Positions 41,389-50,798 of a DNA stretch of 64,000 nt are shown here, piece by piece. The position numbers were made by a program, and so were the translations under genes. Where the stretch lies: positions 2,480,001-2,544,000 of the forward strand of contig NZ_CP102453.1 of the NCBI RefSeq assembly GCF_024661895.1. Direction: 5' to 3'. The notes beneath the pieces are model-generated. The model was not told where the DNA came from. It was given only the letters and a program-made list of their open reading frames with translations, and did no database searches. Position 1 is the first letter of the stretch; every line of letters begins with the position of its first letter. The stretch is from Fundicoccus culcitae (GTDB lineage Bacteria; Bacillota; Bacilli; Lactobacillales; Aerococcaceae).

Positions 41389-42966
41389 ATGAAAAAATTC
41401 AAATGGTTTACATTACTATCAACCTTAGTGTTGGGCTTTAGTATTTTTAGTTCTACCTTGCAAGTTTCTGCCGCTGAGTTTTCCGTTTCAAGTTTGTATC
41501 CCCAACCGGTAGGAACAATTGATCCAGCAAAAGCAGTCGATTATACGGAAATGGCGGCAGCTGTTAACTTATATGACCCACTGTTTTACCCTGAAGGTGG
41601 AGGTTCTATTACTCCTATGCCGCATTTAGCCAGTGATTACGAAGTATCTGAAGACGGAACAGTGTATACCATAAATTTACGCAATGACGTTACTTTCCAT
41701 AGTGGCAACCCATTAACAGCTAATGACGTGGTTTACTCATTAGAAAGAATGCTAGCCATTGGCCAAGGAAATTCTTGGTTATGGGAAGGCTTATTCGAGG
41801 AAAATGGCTACGTAGCCACCAATGACCACACAGTGGAATTCACATTAACACGTCCATTTGCACCATTTATTGCCTCATTAACACAGTTATTTATTGTGGA
41901 TTCTCAATTAGTACAAGCGAATGAACAAGATGGCGACTATGGTCAAGCTTTCCTAAACTCAAATGATGCTGGTTCTGGACCTTATACCTTAGGCGTATGG
42001 AACCGTGAAAGTGACTTTAACCTTGACTGGTTTGAAGATTACTTCTTAGGTTGGGAAGAAAACTCTGTACAACATGCGACCATCTTGAATGTTGGAGAAG
42101 AAGCGACCGCTAAATCACTCCTTATTTCAGGTCAAGTGGATCACGTTCATGGAAATATGAATCCAACGGCTTATGTTGAATTTGCTCAACAAGATAATTT
42201 AACCGTTTATGATGCGCCAAGTGCGACCCTTTTTGAAGCTGTTATGAATACACAAGCTGCACCAACGGATGACATTAATGTCAGAAAAGCCATTGCTCAC
42301 GCCGTGGATTACACCATTGTTCAACAACAAATTTTAGGTAATTCGGATGCGGCTAGAGGGCCTGTGCCAATCTCTTTAGAGAGCAATAGCGAAACGGCAA
42401 CCGTTTATGACTACGATCTTGAAAAAGCTCAAGCTTACATGGATCAATCCGCTTACGCTGGTCAAGAAGTCACCGTCACCATGATGTACATGGCTGATCA
42501 AACGGACCAGCGTCAATTAAGTCAATTGTTTACCCAAAACTTAGCTCAAATTGGAATTACGGTAGAGTTAATCCCAACGACATGGCCTCCATTTACTGAA
42601 GCCATGACAAGCCCTGAAACCACAGCAAATATCTCTGTCTTACTCGATTCTTTAGCCTATCCACACGTAGACAGTCATACCTTTGGTAAATATCACCCAT
42701 CTGCACATGGTAGTTACCGTTCAGCTGCCTGGTTAGATGATGCGGATGTGACAGCTAAACTAGAAGAAGCTAGAATGGCGATTGATTTTGAAGAACAAGA
42801 TACTTTATATAAAGAAGCACAAGATATGATTACAGAACTTTCGCCGTCACTTTATTTAGGAAATTTAACGGAAAAAGTAGCGCACTCTAATCGTATCACT
42901 CAATATGAACCAAGTATGTTATTAGGATACACCTTAGCCTTTTACCATATGCGTGTTGCAGATTAA
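41389..42966 (+). CDS. Peptide/nickel-type ABC solute-binding protein (family 5)
   Basis: 525 residues from the ATG at 41389 (GAAGG seven bases before); GTG two codons earlier is less likely. Signal peptide 1-29 (VSA-AEF), with no lipobox Cys. Family-5 binding fold: LASDYEVSEDGTVYTINLRNDVTFHSGNPLTANDVVYSLER near 73-115 is the signature region (given in part elsewhere in the family as DGxxYTFxLR). It is followed by the two permeases and two ATPases of the same system and by DUF917 and hydantoinase-like genes, so the ligand may be a cyclic amide, modified amino acid or peptide rather than a simple oligopeptide. Confidence 0.85.
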   Translation: MKKFKWFTLLSTLVLGFSIFSSTLQVSAAEFSVSSLYPQPVGTIDPAKAVDYTEMAAAVNLYDPLFYPEGGGSITPMPHLASDYEVSEDGTVYTINLRNDVTFHSGNPLTANDVVYSLERMLAIGQGNSWLWEGLFEENGYVATNDHTVEFTLTRPFAPFIASLTQLFIVDSQLVQANEQDGDYGQAFLNSNDAGSGPYTLGVWNRESDFNLDWFEDYFLGWEENSVQHATILNVGEEATAKSLLISGQVDHVHGNMNPTAYVEFAQQDNLTVYDAPSATLFEAVMNTQAAPTDDINVRKAIAHAVDYTIVQQQILGNSDAARGPVPISLESNSETATVYDYDLEKAQAYMDQSAYAGQEVTVTMMYMADQTDQRQLSQLFTQNLAQIGITVELIPTTWPPFTEAMTSPETTANISVLLDSLAYPHVDSHTFGKYHPSAHGSYRSAAWLDDADVTAKLEEARMAIDFEEQDTLYKEAQDMITELSPSLYLGNLTEKVAHSNRITQYEPSMLLGYTLAFYHMRVAD

Positions 42967-43030
42967 TTGTAAGATTTTTAAGAAAGAATCGAGGTGACAT
43001 TCGGTTCTTTCTTTGTTTATAGGAGGACTT

Positions 43031-44029
43031 ATGAGTAAATTTATTATTAAACGGTTTCTAGGTTTACTAGTAACCATTTTAGGCTTATCCATCCTAATGT
43101 TTATCTTATCTCGACTAATGCCAGGGGATGCGATTCGTTATGCCCTAGGACCTAATGCGACTGAGGCGCAAGTCTTACAGATGGAAGAACAACTTGGTTT
43201 AAACCTCTCTTATCCACAACAATATTGGAATTATTTAACCGGTTTTCTAACCGGTGATATGGGAATGTCACTAAGAACCAATCGAAATGTTGCTTTAGAT
43301 ATTATTGATACCTTCCCTGCAACTTTTGAGTTAGCCATTATTGCAACCATATTGTCAGTGGTTATCGGGATTCCTTTAGGAATCCTATCTGCCACACATT
43401 ATAATCAACTGCCTGATTTTCTTATTCGTATTTTCTCTATGACAGGAATTGCTATTCCGGAATTCTTCTTAGCTATTGTTTTGCAAATTATTTTTGGTTA
43501 TATGTTAGGTTGGTTGCCAATCATAGGACGTGGACCTGGTCCAGAGACCACTGTCACTGGATTATTTTTACTCGATAGCCTAATTACCTTAGATTGGGAA
43601 GCGCTGTGGATATCCTTTAAACACATTATCTTACCATCCATCACCTTAGCGATTGCGCCAATGGCGCAAATTATGCGGATGACACGGAATAATATGTTGT
43701 CGAGAAAAAACAAAGATTACATTCTAGCAGCTAGAGCGTATGGTCTACCTAAAGATATTGTGGAAAACAGATATTTATTAAAAAATTCAATTACGTCTTT
43801 ACTGACGATTATTGGGATGCAGTTTGGATCACTCATCGGGAATGCCTTTTTAGTTGAAACGGTCTTCTCGTGGCCGGGCATGGCGCAATACAGTATTAAT
43901 GGTTTGGTTGCTAATGACTATAATTCCATTATTAGTGTGACCTTGATTGTAGGGATTATGTTTGCTTTGGTTAACTTGATTGTCGATATAATGTACGGTT
44001 ACTTTGATCCAAGAATAAAAGTGGGGTAA
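43031..44029 (+). CDS. ABC transporter permease, DppB type
   Basis: 332 residues from the ATG at 43031 behind AGGAGG. Membrane helix at 8-30, then a large extracellular loop and five more helices; the EAA loop is AARAYGLPKDIVENRYLLKN near 232-250. Forms the channel with the next gene product. A motif core occurs at 43770 inside the gene. Confidence 0.9.
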   Translation: MSKFIIKRFLGLLVTILGLSILMFILSRLMPGDAIRYALGPNATEAQVLQMEEQLGLNLSYPQQYWNYLTGFLTGDMGMSLRTNRNVALDIIDTFPATFELAIIATILSVVIGIPLGILSATHYNQLPDFLIRIFSMTGIAIPEFFLAIVLQIIFGYMLGWLPIIGRGPGPETTVTGLFLLDSLITLDWEALWISFKHIILPSITLAIAPMAQIMRMTRNNMLSRKNKDYILAARAYGLPKDIVENRYLLKNSITSLLTIIGMQFGSLIGNAFLVETVFSWPGMAQYSINGLVANDYNSIISVTLIVGIMFALVNLIVDIMYGYFDPRIKVG

Positions 44030-44033
44030 TGAA

Positions 44034-44930
44034 ATGGAAATCGCAAATAGGACTAAAGAACTGAGTCCAACTAGAAAGAAAATTAAACGTTTATTCAAAA
44101 ACAAATTAACGATTGTCGGCTTTGTTATTATTGTGGTGATTGTAATAACTGCCATTTTAGCCCCTTATATCGCGCCACATCCAGAATCGATTACAGGTGA
44201 AATTAACTTTTTATCTATGTTATTGCCGCCGAGTAGTGAGTATTTCTTTGGGACAGATGATATTGGTCGTGATATCTTTAGTCGTGTCTTATACGGCGCG
44301 TGTTATTCCTTATTAATGGGGATTGTGGTTTTAACTGTCGCCATTTTAATCGGAGTGCCACTTGGTTTAATTGCCGGTTATTGGGGCGGTAGGGTCAACA
44401 GTGTCATCATGAGAATCACCGATATTTTCTTGGCGGTGCCTTCCATAGTGTTAGCCATGGTTGTTTCAGCGATTCTTGATCCGTCACTCCTTACTACTAT
44501 GGTAGCTATTTCTTTTAGCTGGTGGCCATGGTTTACGCGCTTGGTTCAAGCGGAAACTTTGAATATTAAAAACGAACAATATATTAAAGCCTCACAAGGG
44601 ATGGGTGCCAGTAAATTTCGGACGACCTTTAGGGAAGTCCTACCTAACGTTATTCCAACCATTATAGTTAAAGCAACAACCGATATGGGCTTTGTTATTT
44701 TAACAGGTGCGAGCCTTGGTTTCCTAGGGTTGGGACCTAAACCACCCGCACCAGAATGGGGAAACATGGTAGCAGAAGGGCGCGTCTTTTTGCCAACCCA
44801 GTGGTGGGTATCAGTCTTTCCAGGTTTAGCCATTGTTTTAACGGTTCTTGGCTTTAATTTATTCGGTGATGGCTTACGTGATTTGTTTGACGTCGAAATA
44901 GATTATGAGGTGCTAGAGTATGACAAATAA
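44034..44930 (+). CDS. ABC transporter permease, DppC type
   Basis: 298 residues, four bases after the previous stop. N-terminal OppC-like segment (residues 10-60, KNKLTIVGFVIIVVIVITAI) then FFGTDDIGRDIFSRVLYGA near 75-93, a hallmark of DppC/OppC permeases, and an EAA loop ASQGMGASKFRTTFREVLPN near 182-201. Pairs with the DppB-like protein. Confidence 0.9.
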   Translation: MEIANRTKELSPTRKKIKRLFKNKLTIVGFVIIVVIVITAILAPYIAPHPESITGEINFLSMLLPPSSEYFFGTDDIGRDIFSRVLYGACYSLLMGIVVLTVAILIGVPLGLIAGYWGGRVNSVIMRITDIFLAVPSIVLAMVVSAILDPSLLTTMVAISFSWWPWFTRLVQAETLNIKNEQYIKASQGMGASKFRTTFREVLPNVIPTIIVKATTDMGFVILTGASLGFLGLGPKPPAPEWGNMVAEGRVFLPTQWWVSVFPGLAIVLTVLGFNLFGDGLRDLFDVEIDYEVLEYDK

Positions 44931-45768
44931 GCATTTATTAAGTGTAAATGACCTTAGTGTAGGTTTTGCAAGCCATAATCATGTCATCAATACCATTCGT
45001 GATGTCAATATATACATTGATAAAGGAGAAAGTGTGTCGATTGTAGGCGAGTCAGGTTCTGGAAAAACCGTCACCTGTCGCTCAATGCTTGGGCTTGTTC
45101 CAACACCTCCAGCGGTTTATCAAAAAGGCAATATTATGTTCGATAACACCAATTTGCTAGACCTGAAAGAAAGTGATTGGCGCCATTATCGTGGCTCACG
45201 GATTTCCATGGTTTTCCAAGATCCGATGACCGCCTTAAACCCTGTCTACTCCATTGGGCAACAACTAGAAAATGTCTATATTTTTCAAGGCAAGAAAAGT
45301 GTGCATTCCAAATTAGACAAACCCTTAAGAGTCCTTAGAAGAGAAGCCAAGACGCGCTCACTCGAACTCTTAGAAAAAATGCAGCTGCCTGAACCTGAAA
45401 AGATGCTGACTCGTTACCCACATGAATTAAGTGGCGGTCAACGTCAACGGATTATTATTGCCTTGGCCTTAGTTCATCATCCGGAACTTTTAATTTGTGA
45501 TGAACCTGGGACGGCACTTGATGTGACAGTTCAAGCAAGCATTAACGAAGAATTAACGCGTTTAGTAAAAGATGAAGGTATTTCAATGTTTTACATTACC
45601 CATAATTTGGGTGTGGCTAAAAATGTCAGTGATCGCATTTATGTTATGCAATTAGGGGAAGTGGTGGAGGAAGGTTTAACGGATGATGTCTTCTTAAATC
45701 CGCAAAATGACTATACCAAATCCCTCATTAATGCCTTGCCGCGAATCATTGATCAAAAGGTGGTTTAA
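44920..45768 (+). CDS. ABC transporter ATPase, DppD type
   Basis: 282 residues, overlapping the previous gene by 11 bases. Walker A GESGSGKT near residue 43, signature LSGGQRQR near 165, Walker B LLICDEPGTALD near 183 and switch His in ITHNLG near 220. OppD/DppD family members normally extend past residue 320 with a Cys-rich iron-sulfur region; this one is shorter and lacks it. Confidence 0.9.
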   Translation: MTNKHLLSVNDLSVGFASHNHVINTIRDVNIYIDKGESVSIVGESGSGKTVTCRSMLGLVPTPPAVYQKGNIMFDNTNLLDLKESDWRHYRGSRISMVFQDPMTALNPVYSIGQQLENVYIFQGKKSVHSKLDKPLRVLRREAKTRSLELLEKMQLPEPEKMLTRYPHELSGGQRQRIIIALALVHHPELLICDEPGTALDVTVQASINEELTRLVKDEGISMFYITHNLGVAKNVSDRIYVMQLGEVVEEGLTDDVFLNPQNDYTKSLINALPRIIDQKVV

Positions 45769-45771
45769 GCG

Positions 45772-46599
45772 ATGACAGAAAATATTTTAGAACTAACCAA
45801 TGTCAGCAAATATTTTGAATTGAAGGAAGGCTTTTTTAACCGTAAAACGCAAACCGTCAAAGCCGTTGAAAATGTCTCTTTTGTGATTCCAAAGCGACAA
45901 ACCTTTGCGGTTGTAGGTGAGTCCGGCTCCGGTAAGTCAACCCTAGCCAACTTAATTATGAAATTTACCGATGTGACCCAAGGTGATATCCGCTTCAAAG
46001 GGGAATCCATTTTAACCCTTACTGACAACCAATTAAATACATATCGCCAACAAGTACAAATGGTTTTTCAAGACCCCTCGTCTTCTTTAAACCCATCAAA
46101 AACCCTGCGTCAAATCATCGAAGAACCCATGATTATTCATAAAGTGGGCGATGCAGTAAGCCGTAAGAAGCGGGTCGAGGAATTATTGGAAGTCATTCGC
46201 TTACCGAAGTCCTTTATCGACCGCTATCCTCATACTTTGAGCGGGGGACAAAAACAGCGGGTTGGGATTGCGCGAGCCATTGCCTTGGATTGTGACTTGT
46301 TGATCTTGGATGAACCGACATCGGCTTTAGATGTGTCCGTTCAAGCCACCATTATTCAGCTACTTGAAGAAATCCAAGCAGAATTTGGCATGACCTACTT
46401 TTTCATTACTCATGACCTAGCCTTAGTAAAGAATTTCTGTGATGAAGCGATTGTCATGAAAAGCGGAGAAATTATTGAGCGCGGGCCTGTTAAAGCGATA
46501 TTTAATCATCCGCAAGAAGATTATACGAAGAAATTAATTAAAGCCATTCCCGTTATTTCAAAGGAAGAGGAAGACTTTTTAGCGTCGATTGGAGTGTAA
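45772..46599 (+). CDS. ABC transporter ATPase, DppF type
   Basis: 275 residues, three bases after the previous gene. Walker A GESGSGKST near 48, QMVFQDPSSSLNPS near 97, signature LSGGQKQR near 156, Walker B LLILDEPTSALD near 175, switch His in ITHDLA near 210. Second nucleotide-binding subunit of the transporter. Confidence 0.92.
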   Translation: MTENILELTNVSKYFELKEGFFNRKTQTVKAVENVSFVIPKRQTFAVVGESGSGKSTLANLIMKFTDVTQGDIRFKGESILTLTDNQLNTYRQQVQMVFQDPSSSLNPSKTLRQIIEEPMIIHKVGDAVSRKKRVEELLEVIRLPKSFIDRYPHTLSGGQKQRVGIARAIALDCDLLILDEPTSALDVSVQATIIQLLEEIQAEFGMTYFFITHDLALVKNFCDEAIVMKSGEIIERGPVKAIFNHPQEDYTKKLIKAIPVISKEEEDFLASIGV

Positions 46600-46600
46600 T

Positions 46601-47698
46601 ATGAGGTATATCGGAGTAGAAGAAATTGAAAAAATTGCCCTAGGGGCGACGTTATTAGGAACAGGTGGCGGAGGGGATCCAACGATTGGGACACTCATTA
46701 GTAAACAAGCCATTGAACAATATGGTCCTGTCCAACTGTTATCAATCGATGAGGTGGACGACAAATTATTAGTCGCTTCTCCTTCAGGGATTGGGGCACC
46801 AACGGTCAGTGTTGAGAAAATCCCTGATATTGAATCGCATGAACGCGCCTTAGAAATAATCGAAGATTATTTAGATGTAAGAGTTGATGCTCTGTTTCCA
46901 ATTGAAGCTGGTGGGAGTAATAGTTTAGTGCCTTTTCCCATTGCAGCTAAAAGAGGGATTCCTGTCATCGATGCCGATGGCATGGGACGAGCTTTTCCTG
47001 AAGTGCAGATGGTGACGTTTTATCTGGATGGTTTACAAGGGATGCCGATGGGGATTGCTGATATGCAAGGCAACGTGGCCTTAATTAATGGGATGTCTGC
47101 CGTTGAAGGGGAGAAAATTGCCCGCAGTATCACCACCACCTTTGGTGGGACAGCTTCGGATGCTTCTTATGTTATGACGGCTGATAAATTAAAGCAGAGT
47201 GGTGTCATTGGAACCTTAACCTTGTCTGAACAGATTGGTGAGATTTTATTAACCGCTGATAAACCTATTCCTGCGTTACTAAAACTATTAAATGCCTTTT
47301 TATTATTTAAAGGGAAGGTCTTTGATGTTTCCCGTAAAACGGAAGGTGGCTTTGTTAGAGGCTTTACTCAATTAACCGGCTTAGATGAGTATGAAGATGA
47401 AACGGCTGAAATGTCCTTTCAAAATGAAAATCTTATTTTTAAACGTAACGAAGACGTTATTTGTATGACACCGGACCTCATTTGTGTCTTGGATTTAGAA
47501 ACAGGTATGCCGGTGACGACTGAACGGGTAAAATTTGGTATTAGGGTAGCGGTTATCGGTATTCCTTGTGACCCGAAATGGCGTGTTCCTAAAGGGATTG
47601 AAGTCGTTGGTCCAAGGTACTTTGGTTATGATATGGATTATGTAGAAGTAGAAAATTTAAACAAGGAGGATCTGCATGAGATTAATTGGGAAAGATGA
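46601..47698 (+). CDS. DUF917-family protein (first copy)
   Basis: 365 residues from the ATG at 46601 behind TTGGAG. DUF917 pattern: LGTGGGGDPTIG near 21-32, SPSGIGAPTVSVEK near 61-74, FPIEAGGSNSLVPFPIAA near 100-117 and DADGMGRAFPEVQMVTFYLDG near 125-146. Family members are found beside hydantoinase genes, and some have been linked to desulfuration of (methyl)thiohydantoins; the reaction here is unknown. The gene follows the transporter by a single base pair and overlaps the next DUF917 gene, so the proteins may form a heteromer. Confidence 0.85.
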   Translation: MRYIGVEEIEKIALGATLLGTGGGGDPTIGTLISKQAIEQYGPVQLLSIDEVDDKLLVASPSGIGAPTVSVEKIPDIESHERALEIIEDYLDVRVDALFPIEAGGSNSLVPFPIAAKRGIPVIDADGMGRAFPEVQMVTFYLDGLQGMPMGIADMQGNVALINGMSAVEGEKIARSITTTFGGTASDASYVMTADKLKQSGVIGTLTLSEQIGEILLTADKPIPALLKLLNAFLLFKGKVFDVSRKTEGGFVRGFTQLTGLDEYEDETAEMSFQNENLIFKRNEDVICMTPDLICVLDLETGMPVTTERVKFGIRVAVIGIPCDPKWRVPKGIEVVGPRYFGYDMDYVEVENLNKEDLHEINWER

Positions 47699-48752
47699 AA
47701 TTGAAAAAATTGCCATTGGTGCGGCTATTTTAGGTACCGGAGGTGGAGGTGATCCATTTATTGGTAAATTAATGGCGCTTCAAGCAGTAGAAAAATATGG
47801 TCCCATTAAATTGCTGAGCCCTGATGAATTAAATGATGATGATTTTATTGTCCCTTCTGCCATGATGGGAGCTCCTACCGTTATGGTTGAAAAAGTTCCA
47901 AGTGGTGAGGAATCCATTGAGGCTTTTCAAATTTTAGGTAATTACTTTGAAAAAGAAATTACGGCAACTATGCCAATTGAAGCAGGTGGTGTTAATTCGC
48001 TTATCCCATTTGCTTTAGCGGCCACCTTAGGGATTCCAGTAGTGGATGCTGATGGTATGGGACGAGCTTTTCCAGAGTTACAAATGGTTACCTTCTACTT
48101 AGATGGCATTAATGCTTCACCGATGGTTTTAGCGGATGAAAAAAGAAATACGACTTTAGTAAAAGCCATTGACGGTATGTGGACGGAAAAGATTGCTCGT
48201 CCGATTACTATGGCTGCGGGTGGATCGATTATGAATGCCATTTACCCAATGACCGGTAAACAAGTTAAAGATTCCTCCATTCATCACTCCTTAACTTTAG
48301 AAGAAAAACTTGGTGATATTATCTTAAATTCTAAGCATCCTATCGATGAATTAAAGGCAGAACTGCATGCTATTGAGTTATTTAATGGGAAATTAGTGGA
48401 CGTTTCAAGACACACCGATGGTGGTTTTGTTCGTGGGAAAGTTATCTTTGAAGGCATTAATGATTATGCCGGTTCAAAAAGTGAATTAGAATTTCAAAAT
48501 GAAAATCTAATCTGTTTGGTTGACGGAAAACCTAAATGTATCACTCCGGATTTAATCTCTGTTTTGGATGCAGAAACGGGCATGCCAATTACCACTGAAG
48601 GCTTGAAATTCGGTATGCGTTGTATCGTGATTGGGATGCCTGCCGATAACAAATGGCGAACCGAAGCAGGTATCAAAGCTGTCGGACCACGATATTTTGG
48701 TTATGATATGGATTTTGTACCACTTGAAGAACTAAACAAAGAGGAGGCATAA
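47676..48752 (+). CDS. DUF917-family protein (second copy)
   Basis: 358 residues behind AAGGAGG, overlapping the previous gene by 23 bases. Same blocks as its neighbour (LGTGGGGDPFIG, MMGAPTVMVEK, PIEAGGVNSLIPFALAA, DADGMGRAFPELQMVTFYLDG), roughly 45-50% identical by eye. Duplicates of this kind with retained motifs suggest either two substrates or two subunits. Part of the transporter-DUF917-hydantoinase operon. Confidence 0.85.
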   Translation: MRLIGKDEIEKIAIGAAILGTGGGGDPFIGKLMALQAVEKYGPIKLLSPDELNDDDFIVPSAMMGAPTVMVEKVPSGEESIEAFQILGNYFEKEITATMPIEAGGVNSLIPFALAATLGIPVVDADGMGRAFPELQMVTFYLDGINASPMVLADEKRNTTLVKAIDGMWTEKIARPITMAAGGSIMNAIYPMTGKQVKDSSIHHSLTLEEKLGDIILNSKHPIDELKAELHAIELFNGKLVDVSRHTDGGFVRGKVIFEGINDYAGSKSELEFQNENLICLVDGKPKCITPDLISVLDAETGMPITTEGLKFGMRCIVIGMPADNKWRTEAGIKAVGPRYFGYDMDFVPLEELNKEEA

Positions 48753-48753
48753 T

Positions 48754-50313
48754 ATGCAATACAAATTAGGAATTGATGTAGGTGGAACGAATACAGATGG
48801 GGTTTTGCTAGATGAAAACATGACAGTGATTGCCTCCTATAAGACACCTACAACCGAAGATATCCAATCAGGAATTGAAGCAACCATTGCGAAAGTTCTA
48901 GAAAATACTACTATCGATAAAAAAGATATTAAGTTTGCGATGTTAGGAACGACCCAATGTACCAATGCTATTGTGACCCGTAATGGATTGAATAAAGTCG
49001 GGGTTATCCGGATTGGGTTACCTGCTGGAGCAGCCATTGCACCGATGTACAGTATTCCTAGCGACTTAACAGAAACCATTAATGCGGGAGCTTACCAAGT
49101 GCATGGTGGCCATGAATTTAATGGTGACTTAATTTCACCCTTAGATGAAGATCGGATTCGTGAAATTGCCCATGAATTAAAAGGCAAAACGAATTCCATT
49201 GCGATTACGTCTATTTTCTCACCTGTGAATGATAGCCAAGAAATCCGTGCTCAAGAAATTTTAGAAGAAGAATTAGGCACTCAAGGGATGACTTACTCCT
49301 TATCATCCAGTATTGGAAGTATCGGTCTCTTAGAAAGAGAAAATACGACGATTTTAAATGCCTCCATTATTGATGTGGCTAAACGTACCACAGAAGGCTT
49401 TCAAAACGCCTTACAGTCACATGGTATCGACTCAGAAGTCTACTTCTGTCAAAATGATGGCACCTTAATGTCAAAAGAATATACTTTAAAATATCCTATT
49501 TTGACCGTCGCTTGTGGGCCAACCAACAGTTTAAGAGGAGCCAGCTTCCTAACCAACCAAAGTGATGCTATCATCGTTGATATTGGTGGCACAACTACCG
49601 ATATCGGTGTTTTACAAAATGGATTCCCAAGAGAATCTTCCTTGTCGGTTGAATTAGGCGGCGTCCAAACTAACTTTAGAATGCCAGATATCTATTCGAT
49701 TGGTTTAGGCGGGGGAACGATTGTCAGTGTCGATGGTGACCACTTTCTAGTCGGTCCAAAAAGTGTCGGTTATCAATTAACTGAAAAAGCCTTGATTTTT
49801 GGTGGTGATACCTTGACTGTGACCGATATTGCGGTAGCTAAAGGGGTTCTTGAACTTGGCGACAAAGAGAGAGTGGCTGATTTGGATACGGCTTTCGTTG
49901 ATAGTGTGTACACGGAATTACTTGAGATGATTTCTCAAGGGGTTGAACGGATGAAAACCAGCGCCAACGATGTGCCTGTCATCCTTTGTGGGGGCGGTAG
50001 TGCCTTGATTGAAGGGGACATTCGTGGTGCAAGCCAAGTTGACACACCTGAAAGTGGTGCGGTTGCTAATGCGATTGGTTCAGCCATTTCTGACATTAGT
50101 GGTGATTTAGATCGTATTTACGATATTTCACCAGACAACCGTATGGCTATGATTGAAGCCATTAAAGTAGAAGCCATTCAAAATGCGGTCGATGCAGGTG
50201 CGGACCCTGATAATACGACTATCATTTCATTTGAAGATGTGCCGTTGGCTTATCTGCCTGGCAACGCCACGCGCGTGAAAGTTAAAGCTGCAGGTGCTTT
50301 GAAGGCCAAGTAA
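48754..50313 (+). CDS. Hydantoinase A / oxoprolinase-like protein
   Basis: 519 residues behind GAGGAGG. ASKHA-fold ATPase of the hydantoinase A family: GIDVGGTNTDGVLLDE at 4-19, LGTTQCTNAIVTRNG near 67-81, IVDIGGTTTDIGVLQNG near 272-288 and GLGGGT near 315. The members use ATP to open cyclic amides such as hydantoins or 5-oxoproline, usually together with a B subunit, which is not seen. The two DUF917 proteins may take its place, or the protein may act alone. Last gene of the operon. Confidence 0.88.
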   Translation: MQYKLGIDVGGTNTDGVLLDENMTVIASYKTPTTEDIQSGIEATIAKVLENTTIDKKDIKFAMLGTTQCTNAIVTRNGLNKVGVIRIGLPAGAAIAPMYSIPSDLTETINAGAYQVHGGHEFNGDLISPLDEDRIREIAHELKGKTNSIAITSIFSPVNDSQEIRAQEILEEELGTQGMTYSLSSSIGSIGLLERENTTILNASIIDVAKRTTEGFQNALQSHGIDSEVYFCQNDGTLMSKEYTLKYPILTVACGPTNSLRGASFLTNQSDAIIVDIGGTTTDIGVLQNGFPRESSLSVELGGVQTNFRMPDIYSIGLGGGTIVSVDGDHFLVGPKSVGYQLTEKALIFGGDTLTVTDIAVAKGVLELGDKERVADLDTAFVDSVYTELLEMISQGVERMKTSANDVPVILCGGGSALIEGDIRGASQVDTPESGAVANAIGSAISDISGDLDRIYDISPDNRMAMIEAIKVEAIQNAVDAGADPDNTTIISFEDVPLAYLPGNATRVKVKAAGALKAK

Positions 50314-50321
50314 AACCTTTT

Positions 50322-50338
50322 AAATAAATATCACTGCT
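50322..50338 (+). repeat. Dispersed motif, full copy after the hydantoinase gene
   Basis: AAATAAATATCACTGCT, starting eight bases after the stop codon. It is the last full copy in the window; none occurs in the AT-rich island that follows. Confidence 0.8.
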
Positions 50339-50349
50339 AGTACAGCTCC

Positions 50350-50500
50350 AATAACCGAGTGTTTTTAAATAATTGTGGAACCGTCATGGGCCTAGGTCCC
50401 AGGACTCGCCTGGCTACTCATTCCCTAAGTCCTAAAGGCCTAAGGGAATGATGTGTGCCAGTGCGTTCTTGACACAATTATTAAAAAACACTCGGTTATT
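50350..50500. repeat. 151-bp element with long imperfect terminal inverted repeats
   Basis: AATAACCGAGTGTTTTTAAA at 50350-50369 continues to AATTGTG at 50377; its near-complement CACAATTATTAAAAAACACT to CGGTTATT lies at 50473-50500. An inner stem CATTCCCTAAGTCCT / AGGCCTAAGGGAATG lies around 50421-50452. There is no ORF. It may terminate transcription, be a MITE, or mark the left edge of the AT-rich island. The remaining sequence to 50680 shows nothing further. Confidence 0.75.
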
Positions 50501-50684
50501 TACGCTGTGGTGGGTGAGTGGATCTGGTTAAGTACGTTCAACGTAACTTGCCGGTACTTGAATCAAAACGATTACCTTAAACTTAATTATCAAATAAAAG
50601 ATCGAACTCTACTTCGAAGTAAAGAATAGTCTTTTTGTTATGGGAAATAAATTCTATTTAAAAAAAATATTTTTAGAAAAAATC

Positions 50685-50722
50685 TGAAAGCGCTTGACAA
50701 CACGAATTATTTTATGTATATT
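50685..50722 (+). promoter_or_regulatory. cre-like site overlapping a strong promoter
   Basis: TGAAAGCGCTTGAC at 50685-50698 overlaps the -35 TTGACA (50694-50699); the -10 TATATT is at 50717-50722, spacer 17 bases. CcpA binding would block this promoter. Confidence 0.8.
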
Positions 50723-50725
50723 AAT

Positions 50726-50756
50726 CTTAACTTAGTTAAGACTTAACAAAGTTAAG
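50726..50756 (+). promoter_or_regulatory. Tandem operators of the ROK repressor
   Basis: CTTAACTTAGTTAAG (7-1-7 palindrome, 50726-50740) and CTTAACAAAGTTAAG (6-3-6, 50742-50756), one base apart and directly after the -10 box. Well placed for repression of the promoter by the ROK protein encoded next. Confidence 0.85.
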
Positions 50757-50798
50757 TCATTAGTAAGTAAAGGGATATGCTATATAGGAGTGTTACTT

